From the NCBI GenBank assembly GCA_900556455.1, contig USOV01000040.1:1-7677 (forward strand): a DNA stretch of 7,677 nt, given 5' to 3'. The notes under the pieces are model-generated. The model was given only the letters and a program-made list of their open reading frames with translations. It was not told the origin of the DNA and made no database searches. This document shows positions 6,440 through 7,677 of this stretch, piece after piece (the stretch's first letter is position 1; every line of letters starts with the position of its first letter). This DNA comes from an uncultured Clostridium sp. Its GTDB lineage: Bacteria > Bacillota > Clostridia > TANB77 > CAG-508. A program made the position numbers and the translations under genes.

Positions 6440-7141
6440 TTATTTATTTAAAGTAATTACTACTCTTCTATGTGGTTCTTCACCTTTACTAAATGTTTTT
6501 ACTTTATCGTTTTCTTGTAATTTAGTATGAATTATTTTTCTTTCATATGCTGTCATCGGCTCTAAAGAAATTGCTTTTCCTGTTCTTATTACTGTTTTTG
6601 ATATTTTTTCTGCTAATTCTTCTAATGTTTTTATTCTTTTTTCTTTATAACCTGCTACATCTACAAATACATTTATTTTTGAAGAACTCTTTTTATTTGC
6701 AATTGCTGATATAATGACTTGCATAGCATTTATATTTTCGCCTCTATAACCTATTAAATGATTTATTTTTTCTCCATTTATATTAACTAAAATATTGAAA
6801 TTTTCTATTTTTACTTCGTAATTGTATCCTTCTTTTAAAAATTCTTTTAAAAATAATTCTACATCATTTTTTGCTATTTCAATTTCTTCAATATTTTTAT
6901 TTGAATTTCTTTTTTCTTTAATAGGTTCTTTTGGCAAAGTTTCTTCTTTTTTAGCTACACCTTCTTTAACTGTTAATTCAACTTTAACAACTCTTGGAGC
7001 AAGTATACTATAAAAACTTCTTTTTTTATCTTCCTCTAAAACTTTTATATCTACCATTTCTTTTGAAACTTTTAATTGTTTTAAACCTTTTTCAATAGCC
7101 TCGTTTGTTGTCTTTCCTTCTGCAACTATACTTTTAAGCAT
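6440..7141 (-). CDS. jag: RNA-binding protein Jag/KhpB (SpoIIIJ-associated)
   Basis: Jag (KhpB, EloR) is a cytoplasmic RNA-binding protein encoded beside yidC in many Firmicutes; in streptococci it forms a complex with KhpA and affects cell elongation. The 233 aa show a Jag_N domain (1-about 55), a charged linker rich in K and E (about 58-88), a KH domain (about 90-165) with the GxxG loop GYRG (131-134), and an R3H domain (about 170-233) with the R-x3-H motif RKIIH (201-205). The usual GFLGxG-like turn of Jag_N is replaced by SFYSIL (42-47). The ATG overlaps the end of yidC by 8 nt, and AGGAGG lies 9 nt upstream within yidC, so translation is probably coupled. A terminator-like hairpin follows 4 nt after the stop. 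Confidence 0.95.
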   Translation of the reverse strand: MLKSIVAEGKTTNEAIEKGLKQLKVSKEMVDIKVLEEDKKRSFYSILAPRVVKVELTVKEGVAKKEETLPKEPIKEKRNSNKNIEEIEIAKNDVELFLKEFLKEGYNYEVKIENFNILVNINGEKINHLIGYRGENINAMQVIISAIANKKSSSKINVFVDVAGYKEKRIKTLEELAEKISKTVIRTGKAISLEPMTAYERKIIHTKLQENDKVKTFSKGEEPHRRVVITLNK

Positions 7142-7677
7142 TTTCCTCTTCCTCCTTAGGAACTATAAATTTATCAATTACAATTCTTTCAATTATCATT
7201 AAAATATTATTTACTAACCAATATAAAGCAAGTCCTAAAGGTGCAATTAATGAAACAGAAACTGCTAAAATTGGCATCATCCAAGTCATGCTCTTATTCA
7301 TTTGATCTGTCATATCTGGTTCAGCATCCTTGTTTTCTTCTTTTTTCTCAGTATTCTTTGTTTGAGCTGTAGTTATTTTTATTGATATACATGAAGAAAC
7401 TATATATAATAATGGAATAATAAATACTTTCCAATCTTTATAATTATCTTTAGGTATAGAACTTAAATCTAATCCTAAGAAATTCATATTAATATATAAA
7501 TCTTCATCTATATTTATTTTTTCTTTCTCTATAATTTCTGTTTCAGTATTATTATTTTCATTTTCAACTGTTTCTGTAACTGTGTTATCCACATTTTCAA
7601 CATTTTCTGTGTTATTTACTTCTGGATTATTTATTTTTTTATTAATATATTTTACTATACTTATTTCTGGATATGTT
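7134..7677 (-). CDS. yidC: Membrane insertase YidC/OxaA (SpoIIIJ type), 5' end off the window
   Basis: YidC inserts and folds membrane proteins alone or with SecYEG. Only the last 180 codons are visible. The frame stays open to the window edge, so the GTG at 7592 is an internal codon and not the start (no ribosome site). In fragment numbering, residues 16-50 are a low-complexity N/E/T/V-rich stretch. FLGLDLS (66-72) follows, then a membrane segment (about 83-100), a charged loop (102-128), and two closely spaced segments (about 131-150 and 151-167) with the family-type APLGLALYWLVNN. Expected topology puts the low-complexity stretch outside the cell and the charged loop in the cytoplasm. The C-tail is short and acidic (KEEEENA), where many homologues are basic. 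It overlaps jag by 8 nt. Confidence 0.93.
   Translation of the reverse strand, partial: TYPEISIVKYINKKINNPEVNNTENVENVDNTVTETVENENNNTETEIIEKEKINIDEDLYINMNFLGLDLSSIPKDNYKDWKVFIIPLLYIVSSCISIKITTAQTKNTEKKEENKDAEPDMTDQMNKSMTWMMPILAVSVSLIAPLGLALYWLVNNILMIIERIVIDKFIVPKEEEENA
7585..7593 (+). other. Exact DnaA-box sequence inside yidC
   Basis: TTATCCACA, the bacterial DnaA-box consensus, occurs once, within the low-complexity part of yidC. The conserved gene order places oriC a short distance upstream of yidC, so a functional box is conceivable. A single isolated copy may equally be chance, since the codons simply spell V-D-N. Confidence 0.35.

Noticed and set aside
1..7677. Canonical contiguous parS, CRISPR array, intact insertion sequence or toxin-antitoxin pair
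   Set aside because: By eye I found no CACGTG-centred parS, no regularly spaced repeats, no transposase frame and no small paired genes. A computer search would settle this.

Overview
The window is an AT-rich stretch of a low-GC Gram-positive chromosome, close to the replication origin. The reasons are the gene order and the strand. Read on the minus strand from high to low coordinates, it holds yidC (5' end off the window), jag/khpB, mnmE, mnmG, rsmG, parA (soj), parB (spo0J) and two serine tRNA genes. This is the classic oriC-flanking block of Firmicutes. There is no noc gene between rsmG and parA, which fits Clostridia better than Bacillus. I cannot name a genus. Every gene I can support is on the minus strand.

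Layout. (1) 7677-2370 looks like one operon. yidC and jag overlap by 8 nt. mnmE, mnmG and rsmG follow with gaps of 49, 33 and 25 nt, and a strong intrinsic terminator (2310-2341) closes the run. A second terminator-like hairpin (6402-6435) sits between jag and mnmE and may act as an attenuator. (2) parA and parB form a second unit with its own sigma-A-type promoter (2249-2277). The best parA start is a TTG at 2220, not the in-frame ATG at 2244. (3) 310-568 has no gene. It holds a perfect 15-bp palindrome, a short GC-rich hairpin, and a good promoter (342-371) for the tRNAs. (4) tRNA-Ser(UGA) and tRNA-Ser(GCU) follow, closed by an intrinsic terminator at 21-49.

How the genes work together. YidC inserts membrane proteins, and Jag is an RNA-binding KH/R3H protein normally encoded next to it. 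MnmE and MnmG jointly modify the wobble uridine of certain tRNAs. RsmG methylates 16S rRNA. ParA and ParB organise and segregate the origin region. Translation and tRNA functions are thus grouped beside chromosome segregation.

I see no new multi-gene system; the coding content is housekeeping. The points that most deserve a second look are non-coding. The rsmG terminator stem is built from two perfect parS half-sites separated by 8 bp, about 40 bp upstream of the parA promoter. The jag/mnmE junction has a terminator hairpin placed where a terminating ribosome would mask it. The 440-540 interval carries an unexplained palindrome and a GC-rich hairpin.
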